This document shows positions 7,572 through 14,309 of a stretch of 20,343 nt of DNA, one piece after another; position 1 is the first letter of the stretch; the number at the start of each line of letters is the position of its first letter. The notes beneath the pieces were generated by a model. The model was given only the letters and a program-made list of their open reading frames with translations, was not told the DNA's origin and searched no databases. Position numbers and translations under genes: made by a program. Origin of the DNA: DATCZB01 sp035513215 (GTDB lineage Bacteria; Pseudomonadota; Gammaproteobacteria; Steroidobacterales; Rariloculaceae); contig DATKCK010000105.1 of the NCBI GenBank assembly GCA_035513215.1, positions 1 through 20,343 on the forward strand. The letters run 5' to 3'.

Positions 7572-8747
7572 TCAGGGGGCGGCGACGACCTTCTCGTACA
7601 GCCCGATCAGTCGGCGCGCCATCTCCTTGCCCGACCAGCGCGCCGCAATGTCTCGGGCCGCGAGCCGGGCGAGCGTTTGCCGCTCGTCGCGGTTCACGAG
7701 AAGTCGGATCGCGACCTCGGCAAAGGCCTCGACATCCTCATCGACGACGATCGCTCCGGGCGCATCGGCGAGCACGGATTGCGTGCCCATGACAGCCGTC
7801 GATATGACCGGCGTTCCGAGTGCCATGGCCTCGAGCAGCACGAGGCCCTGAGTCTCGGTCCGGGACGCAAAGACGAACACATCGGCGCTTCGGTAGCAAT
7901 CGAGCAGCCCCGAGCGGCGGTCCAGGTAGCCGACGAAGAGCAGATTCGACGCGAGCCCGCGCCGGGCCGCCTGCCTGCGCAGCGGCTCGAGCGCCGGGCC
8001 CTCGCCGGCGATCACGAAGAGCACGTCGGGCAACTCGAGGCGGACACGCTCGAGCACGTTCATCAGGAAGCCTAAGTTCTTCTCGAAGGCAACGCGGCCG
8101 ACCGTCAGCATCACGGGCCGGCCGGCGTCGATCCGGTGACTTTCCCGAAACCGTGCCGGGTCGCCGCCGGTGAAGAGCTCCAGATCGAGGCCGGTCGGCA
8201 GCACCTCGATCGGCACGGAGACGCCATACCCGGTCAAGACGTCTGCCATCTGCCGCGAAGGCGCGATCACGAGATCGACGCGGTCGAGCTGGCCCCGCGA
8301 CAGGATTCGCGACAACGCCTTGAGCCAGGCCGTCGGGATCAGCGGCAGGTAGTGATGAAAGTACTGCTCGAAGTAAGTGTGATAGCTGACGACGAGCCTC
8401 GCGTTCCAGCGCCGCGCGAGCCACGCTCCCCAGTAGTGGGCCAGGAACGGAGTCTGGACGTGGACGATATCGGCGGGCCGGGCGATCGATCCGACGACGC
8501 GCCTGAAATCGCGGCGAATCATGACGCGATCCTCCGGATCGAACGGCAGATATCGTGACGCGACCCGCAGCACGCCCGGCTCGTCAACGCGCGATGCCGG
8601 GTACCGGGGCGCGATGAGCAGCGTCTCGCAACCCAGGTCCGCAAGATCGCGGCGGAACGTCTGGATCGAAGTCGAGACGCCGTTGATGCGCGGGAAATAG
8701 ACATCCGACAACATCAGCACACGAGGATGCGTCGGACCCGTCGGCAT
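7572..8747 (-). CDS. GT4-family glycosyltransferase (GT-B fold)
   Basis: This 391-residue protein is a retaining GT-B glycosyltransferase of family GT4. The N-terminal domain opens with VLMLSDVYFPRINGVSTSI, the acceptor-side NGV motif of lipid and exopolysaccharide GT4 enzymes. The C-terminal nucleotide-sugar domain shows LTVGRVAFEKNL, VIAGEGPALEPLRR and the E-x7-E motif in ETQGLVLLEAMALGTPVI. There is no signal peptide; such enzymes act at the inner membrane face. The ATG at 8747 has no visible Shine-Dalgarno sequence, and starts near 8714-8720 are possible. It is divergent from the PlcP-like gene and lies upstream of macA on the same strand. I infer a lipid acceptor such as diacylglycerol from the neighbourhood, but a polysaccharide acceptor is equally compatible with the sequence alone. 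Confidence 0.88.
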   Translation of the reverse strand: MPTGPTHPRVLMLSDVYFPRINGVSTSIQTFRRDLADLGCETLLIAPRYPASRVDEPGVLRVASRYLPFDPEDRVMIRRDFRRVVGSIARPADIVHVQTPFLAHYWGAWLARRWNARLVVSYHTYFEQYFHHYLPLIPTAWLKALSRILSRGQLDRVDLVIAPSRQMADVLTGYGVSVPIEVLPTGLDLELFTGGDPARFRESHRIDAGRPVMLTVGRVAFEKNLGFLMNVLERVRLELPDVLFVIAGEGPALEPLRRQAARRGLASNLLFVGYLDRRSGLLDCYRSADVFVFASRTETQGLVLLEAMALGTPVISTAVMGTQSVLADAPGAIVVDEDVEAFAEVAIRLLVNRDERQTLARLAARDIAARWSGKEMARRLIGLYEKVVAAP

Positions 8748-8904
8748 CGCGCAATGTTGCTACGGAATTGCTACGAAAACATGACGGCAATGTATTCGAT
8801 GCATGAAACAGCTTCCATAGCAATGGCTTGGCCATGAAACTGAAGGAAAAGAGCAATACTTGGTGTTTAGCCTATGAATCAGTGACGAATAGCGGAGATC
8901 ACCG
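8748..8904. promoter_or_regulatory. Divergent regulatory region with 11-bp-spaced direct repeats
   Basis: This 157-base, relatively AT-rich region lies between the glycosyltransferase (minus) and the PlcP-like gene (plus). TTGCTACG occurs twice, at 8757-8764 and 8768-8775, exactly one 11-bp turn apart. Read on the minus strand, a third unit in register, CCGTCAT (8781-8787), matches 6 of 7 bases of the PhoB half-site CTGTCAT, whose sites are also 11-bp direct repeats. The other two units match that consensus poorly (2-3 of 7). An inverted repeat ATGGC-TTG-GCCAT is at 8823-8835. The plus-strand gene has GGAGA just before its ATG. No textbook -10/-35 pair is obvious. Confidence 0.35.
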
Positions 8905-9696
8905 ATGAGTCAGTCCTTTCGGTATCGAACGCTCTGGTTGTCCGACATTCATCTCGGCTCCCGGGCCTGCCGAATCGACCTGCTGCTCGACTTCCTTCGC
9001 CACCACCGCTGCGAGCGGCTTTATCTCGTCGGCGACATCATCGATCTGCAACGGATGCGCAATCGGTTCTACTGGCCGAAGTCCCATACCGAGGCGCTCG
9101 AGCTGATTCTCGCGATGGCCCGTTCGGGCACGCGCGTGGTCTACGTTCCAGGCAACCACGACCACGATTTTCGCGGCATGGCAGGCTCCCATCTCGGCCC
9201 GGTCGAGGTTCACCGGGAAACGGTCCACGAGACGGCCGACGGCCGGCGCCTGCTCGTCCTGCATGGCGACGAGTTCGACGGCACGCTACGGTGCAACGCC
9301 CTGGCATCCCTGATCGGCTGCGCCGGCTACGGGCTCCTGCTCAGACTCAATCGCCTGACCCACGGCGTCAACGCGCTTCTGCGTCGGCCGTACTGGTCGC
9401 TCGCCCAGGCCGTCAAGATGCGAATCGGCAAGGCAGCGCGATACGTTGCGAGATTCCAGGAGGCATGCCTCGACGCGGCCCGTGACGCCGGCCTCGACGG
9501 CGTCGTTTGCGGTCACATCCATCGCGCCGATCTCGTCGAGCGCAAGGGTCTCGTGTACTGCAACGACGGGGATTGGGTTGAAAGCTGCACAGCGCTTGCC
9601 GAAGACGATCGCGGTCGGCTCGCGCTGATTCAGTGGGGTAAGTCGGCGGCGACCGTCGACGAAGCGCTACCCGAGCCCTTGCGCGACGCCGCCTGA
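8905..9696 (+). CDS. PlcP/LpxH-like metallophosphoesterase, probable phospholipase C
   Basis: The 263-residue protein is a calcineurin-like metallophosphoesterase with the full metal-site set: SDIHLG (D14, H16), GDIID (D44), GNHD (N84, H85), LHGDEFD (H120) and GHIH (203-206). The C-terminal NDGDWVESCTAL block is characteristic of the group usually annotated as UDP-2,3-diacylglucosamine diphosphatase. From memory of that family, the pattern YWPKSH, VVYVPGNHD and HETADGRR is closer to rhizobial PlcP, which cleaves phospholipid head groups to give diacylglycerol in phosphate starvation, than to classical LpxH of lipid A synthesis. The neighbourhood (diacylglycerol kinase, PAP2 phosphatase, GT4 enzymes) supports PlcP. 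The start is ATG with GGAGA 7-8 bases upstream. Phosphoesterase fold is certain; PlcP versus LpxH is an inference. Confidence 0.85.
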   Translation: MSQSFRYRTLWLSDIHLGSRACRIDLLLDFLRHHRCERLYLVGDIIDLQRMRNRFYWPKSHTEALELILAMARSGTRVVYVPGNHDHDFRGMAGSHLGPVEVHRETVHETADGRRLLVLHGDEFDGTLRCNALASLIGCAGYGLLLRLNRLTHGVNALLRRPYWSLAQAVKMRIGKAARYVARFQEACLDAARDAGLDGVVCGHIHRADLVERKGLVYCNDGDWVESCTALAEDDRGRLALIQWGKSAATVDEALPEPLRDAA

Positions 9697-9772
9697 CGGA
9701 TTCCCTAGAATACGCGCTCGTAGCCTCGAGCCGGTTCGGCATCGGTCCGGCCGTTCGTCACGCAGAGGATTC
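9697..9772 (+). promoter_or_regulatory. Possible internal promoter before the diacylglycerol kinase gene
   Basis: The 76-base gap holds TAGAAT at 9706-9711, a 5-of-6 match to the -10 consensus, about 60 bases before the ATG at 9773. No good -35 element lies 16-18 bases upstream, so read-through from the phosphoesterase gene is just as likely. AGAGGA precedes the ATG at good spacing. Confidence 0.25.
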
Positions 9773-10144
9773 ATGAAGCCGCAATACACCGGGCTCAAGC
9801 GCATCGTCCACGCGACGATCTTCTCGATCTCGGGCCTCAAGGCCGCCTGGCGCGACGAGGCCGCCTTCCGCCAGGAATGCATGCTCGCGCTGATTCTGAC
9901 GCCGACGGCGTTCTGGCTCGGGCGAACCGCCGTCGAGCGATCGCTCCTGATCGGCACCGTCTGGCTCGTCCTGATCGTCGAGCTGCTCAATACGGCCGTC
10001 GAATCGATTGTCGACCGCGTCGGCACCGACCATCACAAGCTCTCGGGCCAGGCCAAGGACCAGGGCTCCGCCGGCGTCTTCGTCAGCCTGATGCTGACCG
10101 TCCTGGTCTGGGCCCTGATCGTCTGGGACCGCTTCGGCCCCTAG
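9773..10144 (+). CDS. dgkA: Diacylglycerol kinase, prokaryotic DgkA type
   Basis: The 123-residue length is that of DgkA, a small integral inner-membrane kinase that phosphorylates diacylglycerol to phosphatidate with ATP. Visible hallmarks are the amphipathic N-terminal segment GLKRIVHATIFSISGLKAAW and the catalytic signature VELLNTAVE (E70, N73, E77). SGQAKDQGSAGV follows, matching the conserved SGRAKDMGSAAV block. Three hydrophobic helices are clear at about 37-51, 57-73 and 100-118. AGAGGA precedes the ATG. It lies 76 bases after the PlcP-like gene on the same strand, so a role in recycling the diacylglycerol released by that enzyme, or by membrane-derived oligosaccharide synthesis, is plausible. 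Its stop overlaps the stop of the convergent PAP2 gene by 4 bases (CTAG). Confidence 0.95.
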   Translation: MKPQYTGLKRIVHATIFSISGLKAAWRDEAAFRQECMLALILTPTAFWLGRTAVERSLLIGTVWLVLIVELLNTAVESIVDRVGTDHHKLSGQAKDQGSAGVFVSLMLTVLVWALIVWDRFGP

Positions 10145-10680
10145 CCGGGACCGACGATCACGAGGCTCGTCACCGCGAGAACACCACCGAGCAGAGCCCC
10201 TGCCGCAACGTCGGTCGGATAATGCAAGCCGAGAACCACGCGCGACAGTGCAACGAGCAACGTAAACGTGACGAGCACCGGCGCCCAGTCCGGGTGGTAG
10301 CTGCACGCGATCCAGGTGAAGCACACGGCATGCATCGTATGCCCCGACGGGAAACTGTAGCGATCGAGCGGCGCCGCGGCGCAACTGATCGCCGAGTGCG
10401 TGATGAATGGCCGCTCGCGGACGGCCCGTTCCTTGATGAGCTTATAGATAAGGACACAGGCTGCACCGGTCACGGCCATCTGGATCGAAGCCTGCCAGCC
10501 TCCATCGATGAACGGCAGCGCGAGCGTGACGCCGTACCAGAATTTGCCGTCACCGAGCCAGGAAATGCCGGCGAAAAATCCGCGCACGGCGATGTAGCCG
10601 CTGGACCGGTTCAAATACCGGCAGAACCTCAGCTCCACGTGGTCGAATCGCCGAAACGCAAGCGAGACGCGCGAATCCAT
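10141..10680 (-). CDS. PAP2-family membrane phosphatase
   Basis: The 179-residue protein has all three phosphatidate-phosphatase signature motifs in order: K-x6-RP (K83...R90-P91), PSGH (111-114) and SR-x5-H-x3-D (S146-R147, H153, D157). Several hydrophobic segments span the protein, as expected for an inner-membrane PAP2 enzyme with a periplasmic active site. Typical substrates are phosphatidate, phosphatidylglycerophosphate or undecaprenyl pyrophosphate. Phosphatidate is attractive here because a diacylglycerol kinase is convergent with it and the two enzymes catalyse opposite steps. The ATG at 10680 is chosen because the conserved body follows at once; no strong ribosome-binding site is seen. 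It is transcribed away from the second glycosyltransferase, from the shared region 10681-10804. Confidence 0.93.
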   Translation of the reverse strand: MDSRVSLAFRRFDHVELRFCRYLNRSSGYIAVRGFFAGISWLGDGKFWYGVTLALPFIDGGWQASIQMAVTGAACVLIYKLIKERAVRERPFITHSAISCAAAPLDRYSFPSGHTMHAVCFTWIACSYHPDWAPVLVTFTLLVALSRVVLGLHYPTDVAAGALLGGVLAVTSLVIVGPG

Positions 10681-10804
10681 GGTACCGACGATGCGCCGCC
10701 TTCATTGCGCTCGGATGGCAGATTCGTGAACTTTTTCTTTCAATTTATCGGCCTATGTCAGCTTATGTAATAAGAACGTAAATAAGGCTACCTAAGTTCC
10801 CGAT
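10681..10804. promoter_or_regulatory. Divergent regulatory region with tandem ATGT-type repeats, Pho-box-like
   Basis: This 124-base region separates the PAP2 gene (minus) and the second glycosyltransferase (plus); its right half is clearly AT-rich. Three tandem related units occur: ATGTCAG (10755-10761), ATGTAAT (10765-10771) and ACGTAAA (10776-10782), with periods of 10 and 11 bases. The first two each match the PhoB half-site CTGTCAT at 5 of 7 positions, although their spacer is 3 rather than 4 bases. A TAAG-containing -10-like patch near 10790-10796 would put the transcript start almost at the ATG of the glycosyltransferase. No Shine-Dalgarno sequence is present in front of that ATG. Confidence 0.32.
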
Positions 10805-11839
10805 ATGAGGATCGCGATCGTGACCGACGCGTGGCGACCGCAGGTCAACGGGGTCGTCACGACGCTGACCCGCACGACCGAAGGCCTCGAGGCCAAAGGC
10901 CACGAGGTCGTCGTCGCGAGCCCCACGGGCTACCGGACGATCCCGTGCCCGAGCTATCCGGAGATCCGGCTCGCCCTCTGGCCCGGGCGTCGCCTCCAAC
11001 GCGCGCTCGACGACGCCGCTCCGCAGGCTATCCACATTGCGACCGAAGGGCCCCTCGGCGCGGCGGCCCGCCGCTACTGCCTCGCGCGGGGCTTGAGTTT
11101 CACGACGTCCTACCACACGCGGTTTCCGCAGTACCTGAAGAAGCGCTTGCCCGTGCCCGAAGGCTGGACCTATCGCTATCTCCGCCGGTTTCACGGGCGC
11201 GCCGAGCGAACGCTGGTGGCGACCGAGCACATGCGCCGCGAGCTGACCGCTCGTGGCTTCGCCAATGTCGTGATCTGGTCGCGGGGCGTCGATACGGATC
11301 TGTTTCGGCCGATGGACCGCGGCTTCCTCGACCTGCCCCGGCCGATCGCGATCTATGCCGGGCGCGTCGCCATCGAGAAGAACCTCGAGGCGATGCTCGA
11401 GGCGGATCTGCCGGGAAGCAAGCTGATCGTCGGCGACGGGCCGGACCTCGAGAAGCTGCGCCGCCGCTTTCCCGAAGTCCGGTTCGTCGGCTACAAATTC
11501 GGCGAGGAGCTCGCGCGACATCTGGCTGCGGCCGATGTTTTCGTCTTCCCGAGCCGGACCGACACCTTCGGCCTCGTCATGCTCGAGGCGATGGCCTGCG
11601 GCACGCCCGTGGCGGCCTTTCCCGTGACCGGGCCGATCGACGTCATCACCGACGGCGTCAGCGGCGCGCTCGACGAGGATCTCGCCGCGGCCGTCCGTCG
11701 GGCGCTGCGTCTCGAGCGCGAGGACTGCCGCCGGGCCGCGCTCGAGCGGACCTGGGAACGGGCCGTCGGCCAGTTCATGTCGCACCTTGCCCGAGTCGAC
11801 GGCGCCGGGGCCCTCTTCGACGGGGCTTTGGTAACATGA
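10805..11839 (+). CDS. GT4-family glycosyltransferase, Agt/MgtA-like, probable diacylglycerol glycosyltransferase
   Basis: The 344-residue protein begins MRIAIVTDAWRPQVNGVV, the N-terminus typical of Agt- and mannosyltransferase-like GT4 enzymes. It continues with PCPSYPEIRLALWPGR, the acceptor-loop pattern HIATEGPLG, TSYHTRFPQY, the donor-site VGDGPDLEKLRRRFP, and the E-x7-E element in DTFGLVMLEAMACGTPVA. Family knowledge: in many bacteria a gene of this type sits next to plcP and encodes Agt, which transfers glucose or glucuronate to diacylglycerol to make phosphorus-free membrane lipids. That function is inferred here. The start is firmly fixed: an in-frame TAA lies 10 bases upstream (10793-10795) and no Shine-Dalgarno sequence precedes the ATG, suggesting leaderless or poorly initiated translation. 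The bPH-domain gene follows after 6 bases. Confidence 0.9.
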   Translation: MRIAIVTDAWRPQVNGVVTTLTRTTEGLEAKGHEVVVASPTGYRTIPCPSYPEIRLALWPGRRLQRALDDAAPQAIHIATEGPLGAAARRYCLARGLSFTTSYHTRFPQYLKKRLPVPEGWTYRYLRRFHGRAERTLVATEHMRRELTARGFANVVIWSRGVDTDLFRPMDRGFLDLPRPIAIYAGRVAIEKNLEAMLEADLPGSKLIVGDGPDLEKLRRRFPEVRFVGYKFGEELARHLAAADVFVFPSRTDTFGLVMLEAMACGTPVAAFPVTGPIDVITDGVSGALDEDLAAAVRRALRLEREDCRRAALERTWERAVGQFMSHLARVDGAGALFDGALVT

Positions 11840-11845
11840 GCGCCC

Positions 11846-12265
11846 ATGAGCAGCGAGCTCGGATTCAACTCGAAGATCGATCTGTGGCTGTTGATCGTGA
11901 TTCTGACGGCCGTCGCGGCCTGCCTGTGGGGCATCGGCGCGATCTGGGATGCCAACAGCGTCGTTTTCTGGCCCGTCGCTCTGATCCTGGCGCTCGGCGG
12001 CATCCTGCTGCCGATCTGGATCATCGTCTCGCTGCGCTACTACCTGTCCGACGAAGTGCTGCGCGTGCGCTGCGGGCCTCGCCAGTGGAATATCGCGATC
12101 AGGGACATCACATCTGTCAGCCCGACGAACGAAGCGAAGACGAGCCCGGCGCTGTCGTTCGATCGCCTGCTGATCGAGTACGGCACGGGCCGCGTCCTGA
12201 TCTCGCCCGAGCCGCGCGTGGAGTTTCTGCGCCAGCTCGAGCACCGGCGCAAGCAGGTCGCCTGA
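11846..12265 (+). CDS. Small membrane protein with bacterial PH-like domain (bPH_4/DUF1200 type)
   Basis: This 139-residue protein has two hydrophobic helices at about 13-34 and 40-62 followed by a soluble domain. That domain (YYLSDEVLRVRCG, WNIAIRDITSVSPTN, SPALSFDRLLIEYG, RVLISPEPRVEFLRQLE) matches the pattern I associate with the bacterial PH-like family formerly called DUF1200. The function of this family is poorly known; membrane or lipid-surface association is a reasonable guess from the fold. It lies only 6 bases after the second glycosyltransferase gene and is surely co-transcribed with it, so a link to glycolipid metabolism or localisation is possible. The call of family is from remembered sequence pattern and not from a profile search. 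Confidence 0.75.
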   Translation: MSSELGFNSKIDLWLLIVILTAVAACLWGIGAIWDANSVVFWPVALILALGGILLPIWIIVSLRYYLSDEVLRVRCGPRQWNIAIRDITSVSPTNEAKTSPALSFDRLLIEYGTGRVLISPEPRVEFLRQLEHRRKQVA

Positions 12266-12333
12266 CGCGTCGCAGCCGGCGGGCTCGCGGCAGGGTCCCG
12301 CGCGGCGACCGAAAGCGCCGTCAGCGCGTCAGG
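12261..12333. terminator. Nested inverted repeats between convergent bPH and MBL genes
   Basis: CCTGACGCG (12261-12269) is repeated in inverse as CGCGTCAGG (12325-12333). Each arm overlaps or abuts the stop codon of one of the two convergent genes. The 55-base interior is very GC-rich and can form further pairs, for example CGCGG with CCGCG around 12290-12305. The symmetric layout suits a bidirectional transcription end, but there are no T runs. Confidence 0.3.
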
Positions 12334-13214
12334 CTCGCGTAAGTTCTGTCGATCAGTCCGCTCGGATCGCCCCTGACCTCGTCCCACTCGGCCGTGGGCC
12401 TGGCCGCGATCACCTGCTCCAGGCTCGCGCCGTCCTCGACCAGCGCCGAGATGCGCTCGTAGATCGTGCGCAGCATCGACGCGTACTCGGCCATGCCGTC
12501 GTAGTCCGAGACGGCTCCGTGACCCGGCACGACCGTCGCGCCCGATTCGAGCTCGGCGAGCACGCGCTCGCAGAATTCGACGATGCCGATCAGGCTGCCG
12601 CCGTGATCGGCGTCGACGAAAGGATACCCTCCGCTCAGGTAGACGTCGCCCATGTGCGCGAGATTGCGATCGGGAAGAATGACGGCCGTATCGCCTTCGG
12701 TGTGGCCGGGTCCGACATGCAAGAGATCGATGCGCTCGCCGTTGAAGTGCATGCGCATCGACGAATCGTAGGTGACCGTCGGCCAGGCTTCGGGCGGATA
12801 GGCCGGCTGATCGATCGTCTGGCGCACGACGTTAATGACGTTGTCCCGCATCATCATTCGTCTCGAGTTCTCGTGCGCGACGAGACGCGTGCCCTCGGGA
12901 CCGAGCGTCTTGTTGCCGTCGGCATGATCGAAGTGCCAGTGCGTGTTGATGACGAAATCGACATCGCCGCCGCCGAGACCCGCAATGGTCTCCTTGTAAC
13001 CGGCAACGACGGCGGGCACGCCGTCGTCGACGAGCAGAACGCCGCTTTCGCCGATCGACACGAGCACGTTGCCCGCGCCCGGCGCGAACAGCACGTGGAG
13101 CCCGTCCCCGATCGGCTCGGTCCGAATCTCCGGCTGCTCGAGCCCCTGCGCGATCACGGCCGGGGCGGCAAGCGCCGCGAGCACCGCCGATACGAGCCTT
13201 AGTGTCCGTGACAT
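12321..13214 (-). CDS. Exported metallo-beta-lactamase-fold hydrolase
   Basis: The 297-residue protein has a signal peptide (RLVSAVLAALAAPAVIAQG, cleavage near residue 23), so it acts in the periplasm. The metal site is complete: HWHFDH (H92, H94, D96, H97), GPGHTEGD (H171), MGD (D190) and PGHG (H232). It belongs to the broad MBL superfamily of periplasmic hydrolases; this pattern resembles proteins loosely annotated as subclass B3-like or quinoprotein-relay MBL hydrolases, and many of these are not beta-lactamases. The ribosome-binding site AGGAG overlaps the TAG stop of the preceding Gfo/Idh/MocA gene, 9 bases away, which indicates tight translational coupling. It is the last gene of the four-gene operon. 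Substrate unknown; a lactone, thioester or ester of a metabolite handled by the operon would fit. Confidence 0.88.
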   Translation of the reverse strand: MSRTLRLVSAVLAALAAPAVIAQGLEQPEIRTEPIGDGLHVLFAPGAGNVLVSIGESGVLLVDDGVPAVVAGYKETIAGLGGGDVDFVINTHWHFDHADGNKTLGPEGTRLVAHENSRRMMMRDNVINVVRQTIDQPAYPPEAWPTVTYDSSMRMHFNGERIDLLHVGPGHTEGDTAVILPDRNLAHMGDVYLSGGYPFVDADHGGSLIGIVEFCERVLAELESGATVVPGHGAVSDYDGMAEYASMLRTIYERISALVEDGASLEQVIAARPTAEWDEVRGDPSGLIDRTYASLTR

Positions 13215-13223
13215 GGCTGACTC

Positions 13224-14249
13224 CTATATGACCTTTTCGACCCGGTGCGACGCCGCCGATTTGACGATGGCTTCGGTGACGGCGGCCCCGTGAATCATCT
13301 CGTCCGTAGGGATCATAAACGGTTTACCGCCGCTCGCGGCGGTTCCGAAATCCTCGAGCGTCGCCTTGACGATGTCGAGCGTGGCAGCCTCCCAGATCTC
13401 CGGTGCCCCCTTGAGCGGCTGGAAGGTACATCGGCCGAAGAGCTTCGTGCGGCGCTCTTCGGACGGAGCGCCCGCGATGTGCGTCATGCCTTCGAGCTTG
13501 ACGAAGCCCTTGGACCCATAGACCTGGAAGTTGAAGCCGCCGCCCGTTGCCGTCATCGTCCCGAGATAACCCGACATGCCCTCCTTCATCCGGAACAGAA
13601 TCGAGGTCGTGTCGTCGGCGTCGATCGCGACGGCACGATGAAAACTCTGGCAATACACCTCATCGATGGGCCCGCACAGATCGATCATGCCGTCGACCGC
13701 GTGCACGCCCAATGGCGCCAAACCGCCGCAAGGTGTCTCGTCGCGATTCGCGCGCCACGCATCGGGTTTGAGCATCAACGCATTCGGGAAGGTCATCGTC
13801 GATTCGACGTGGAGAATCACTCCGAGGTCGCCGGAATCGATGCGTTCGCGAAGCCTGGTCATCTCCGGATGCAAGCGCCGATTGTAGTCGACTGCGAGCG
13901 CGACCCCCGCCTTCGTTGTCGCTTCGACGGCCCTTTCGGCCCCGGCCTTGGTCAGCGCAAGCGGCTTCTCGCAAAAGACGTGCTTCCCGTTTGCGGCAGC
14001 GGCGACGACCTGATCGACATGCATCGAATTCGGTGTCGCCAGCACAACGGCATCCACCTTCGGGCTCGCGAGCATCGCATCGAAACTCTCGAGCAGCTCG
14101 ATTTCATGTTGCGCAACGAACGCATGCGTCTCACCCGTCACGTCTTCCGTCGCCCCGGCGACGAATCGAATTTTCTCGCTCTGGCCGGATACGGCTTCGA
14201 CCAGCGTCTTGCCCCACCAGCCGAGGCCCACGATTCCTGCGTTGATCAC
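13224..14249 (-). CDS. Gfo/Idh/MocA-family NAD(P)-dependent oxidoreductase
   Basis: From the GTG at 14249 the product is 341 residues. It has an N-terminal Rossmann domain with NAGIVGLGWWGK (3-14), then the family's CEKPLA motif (E94, K95, P96). The catalytic-region signature GGLAPLGVHAVDGMIDLCG (175-193) contains the H183 and D186 candidates. These enzymes oxidise or reduce sugars, inositols, or related polyols. An ATG at 14297 would add 16 residues, but AGGAG at 14258-14262 lies 8 bases before the GTG, and the Rossmann motif starts right after it, so I prefer the GTG. It follows the beta-hydroxyacid dehydrogenase gene by 60 bases and overlaps the ribosome-binding site of the MBL gene. The substrate is unknown. 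Confidence 0.92.
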   Translation of the reverse strand: MINAGIVGLGWWGKTLVEAVSGQSEKIRFVAGATEDVTGETHAFVAQHEIELLESFDAMLASPKVDAVVLATPNSMHVDQVVAAAANGKHVFCEKPLALTKAGAERAVEATTKAGVALAVDYNRRLHPEMTRLRERIDSGDLGVILHVESTMTFPNALMLKPDAWRANRDETPCGGLAPLGVHAVDGMIDLCGPIDEVYCQSFHRAVAIDADDTTSILFRMKEGMSGYLGTMTATGGGFNFQVYGSKGFVKLEGMTHIAGAPSEERRTKLFGRCTFQPLKGAPEIWEAATLDIVKATLEDFGTAASGGKPFMIPTDEMIHGAAVTEAIVKSAASHRVEKVI

Positions 14250-14309
14250 AAGGCTATCTCCTCTGTCGTTTCTTACTCGTAAGTCATTCGGTGTCACCGG
14301 ATCATCGGA

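Noticed and set aside
8905..9696. Plain assignment as lpxH of lipid A synthesis
   Set aside because: The motif pattern and the diacylglycerol-centred neighbourhood fit PlcP better; I kept LpxH only as an alternative.
12321..13214. Antibiotic-resistance beta-lactamase
   Set aside because: The MBL fold and signal peptide alone do not show beta-lactamase activity, and the gene sits in a metabolic operon.
14250..14297. ATG start of the Gfo/Idh/MocA gene at 14297
   Set aside because: The GTG at 14249 has AGGAG at good spacing and places the Rossmann motif at the very N-terminus, as usual.
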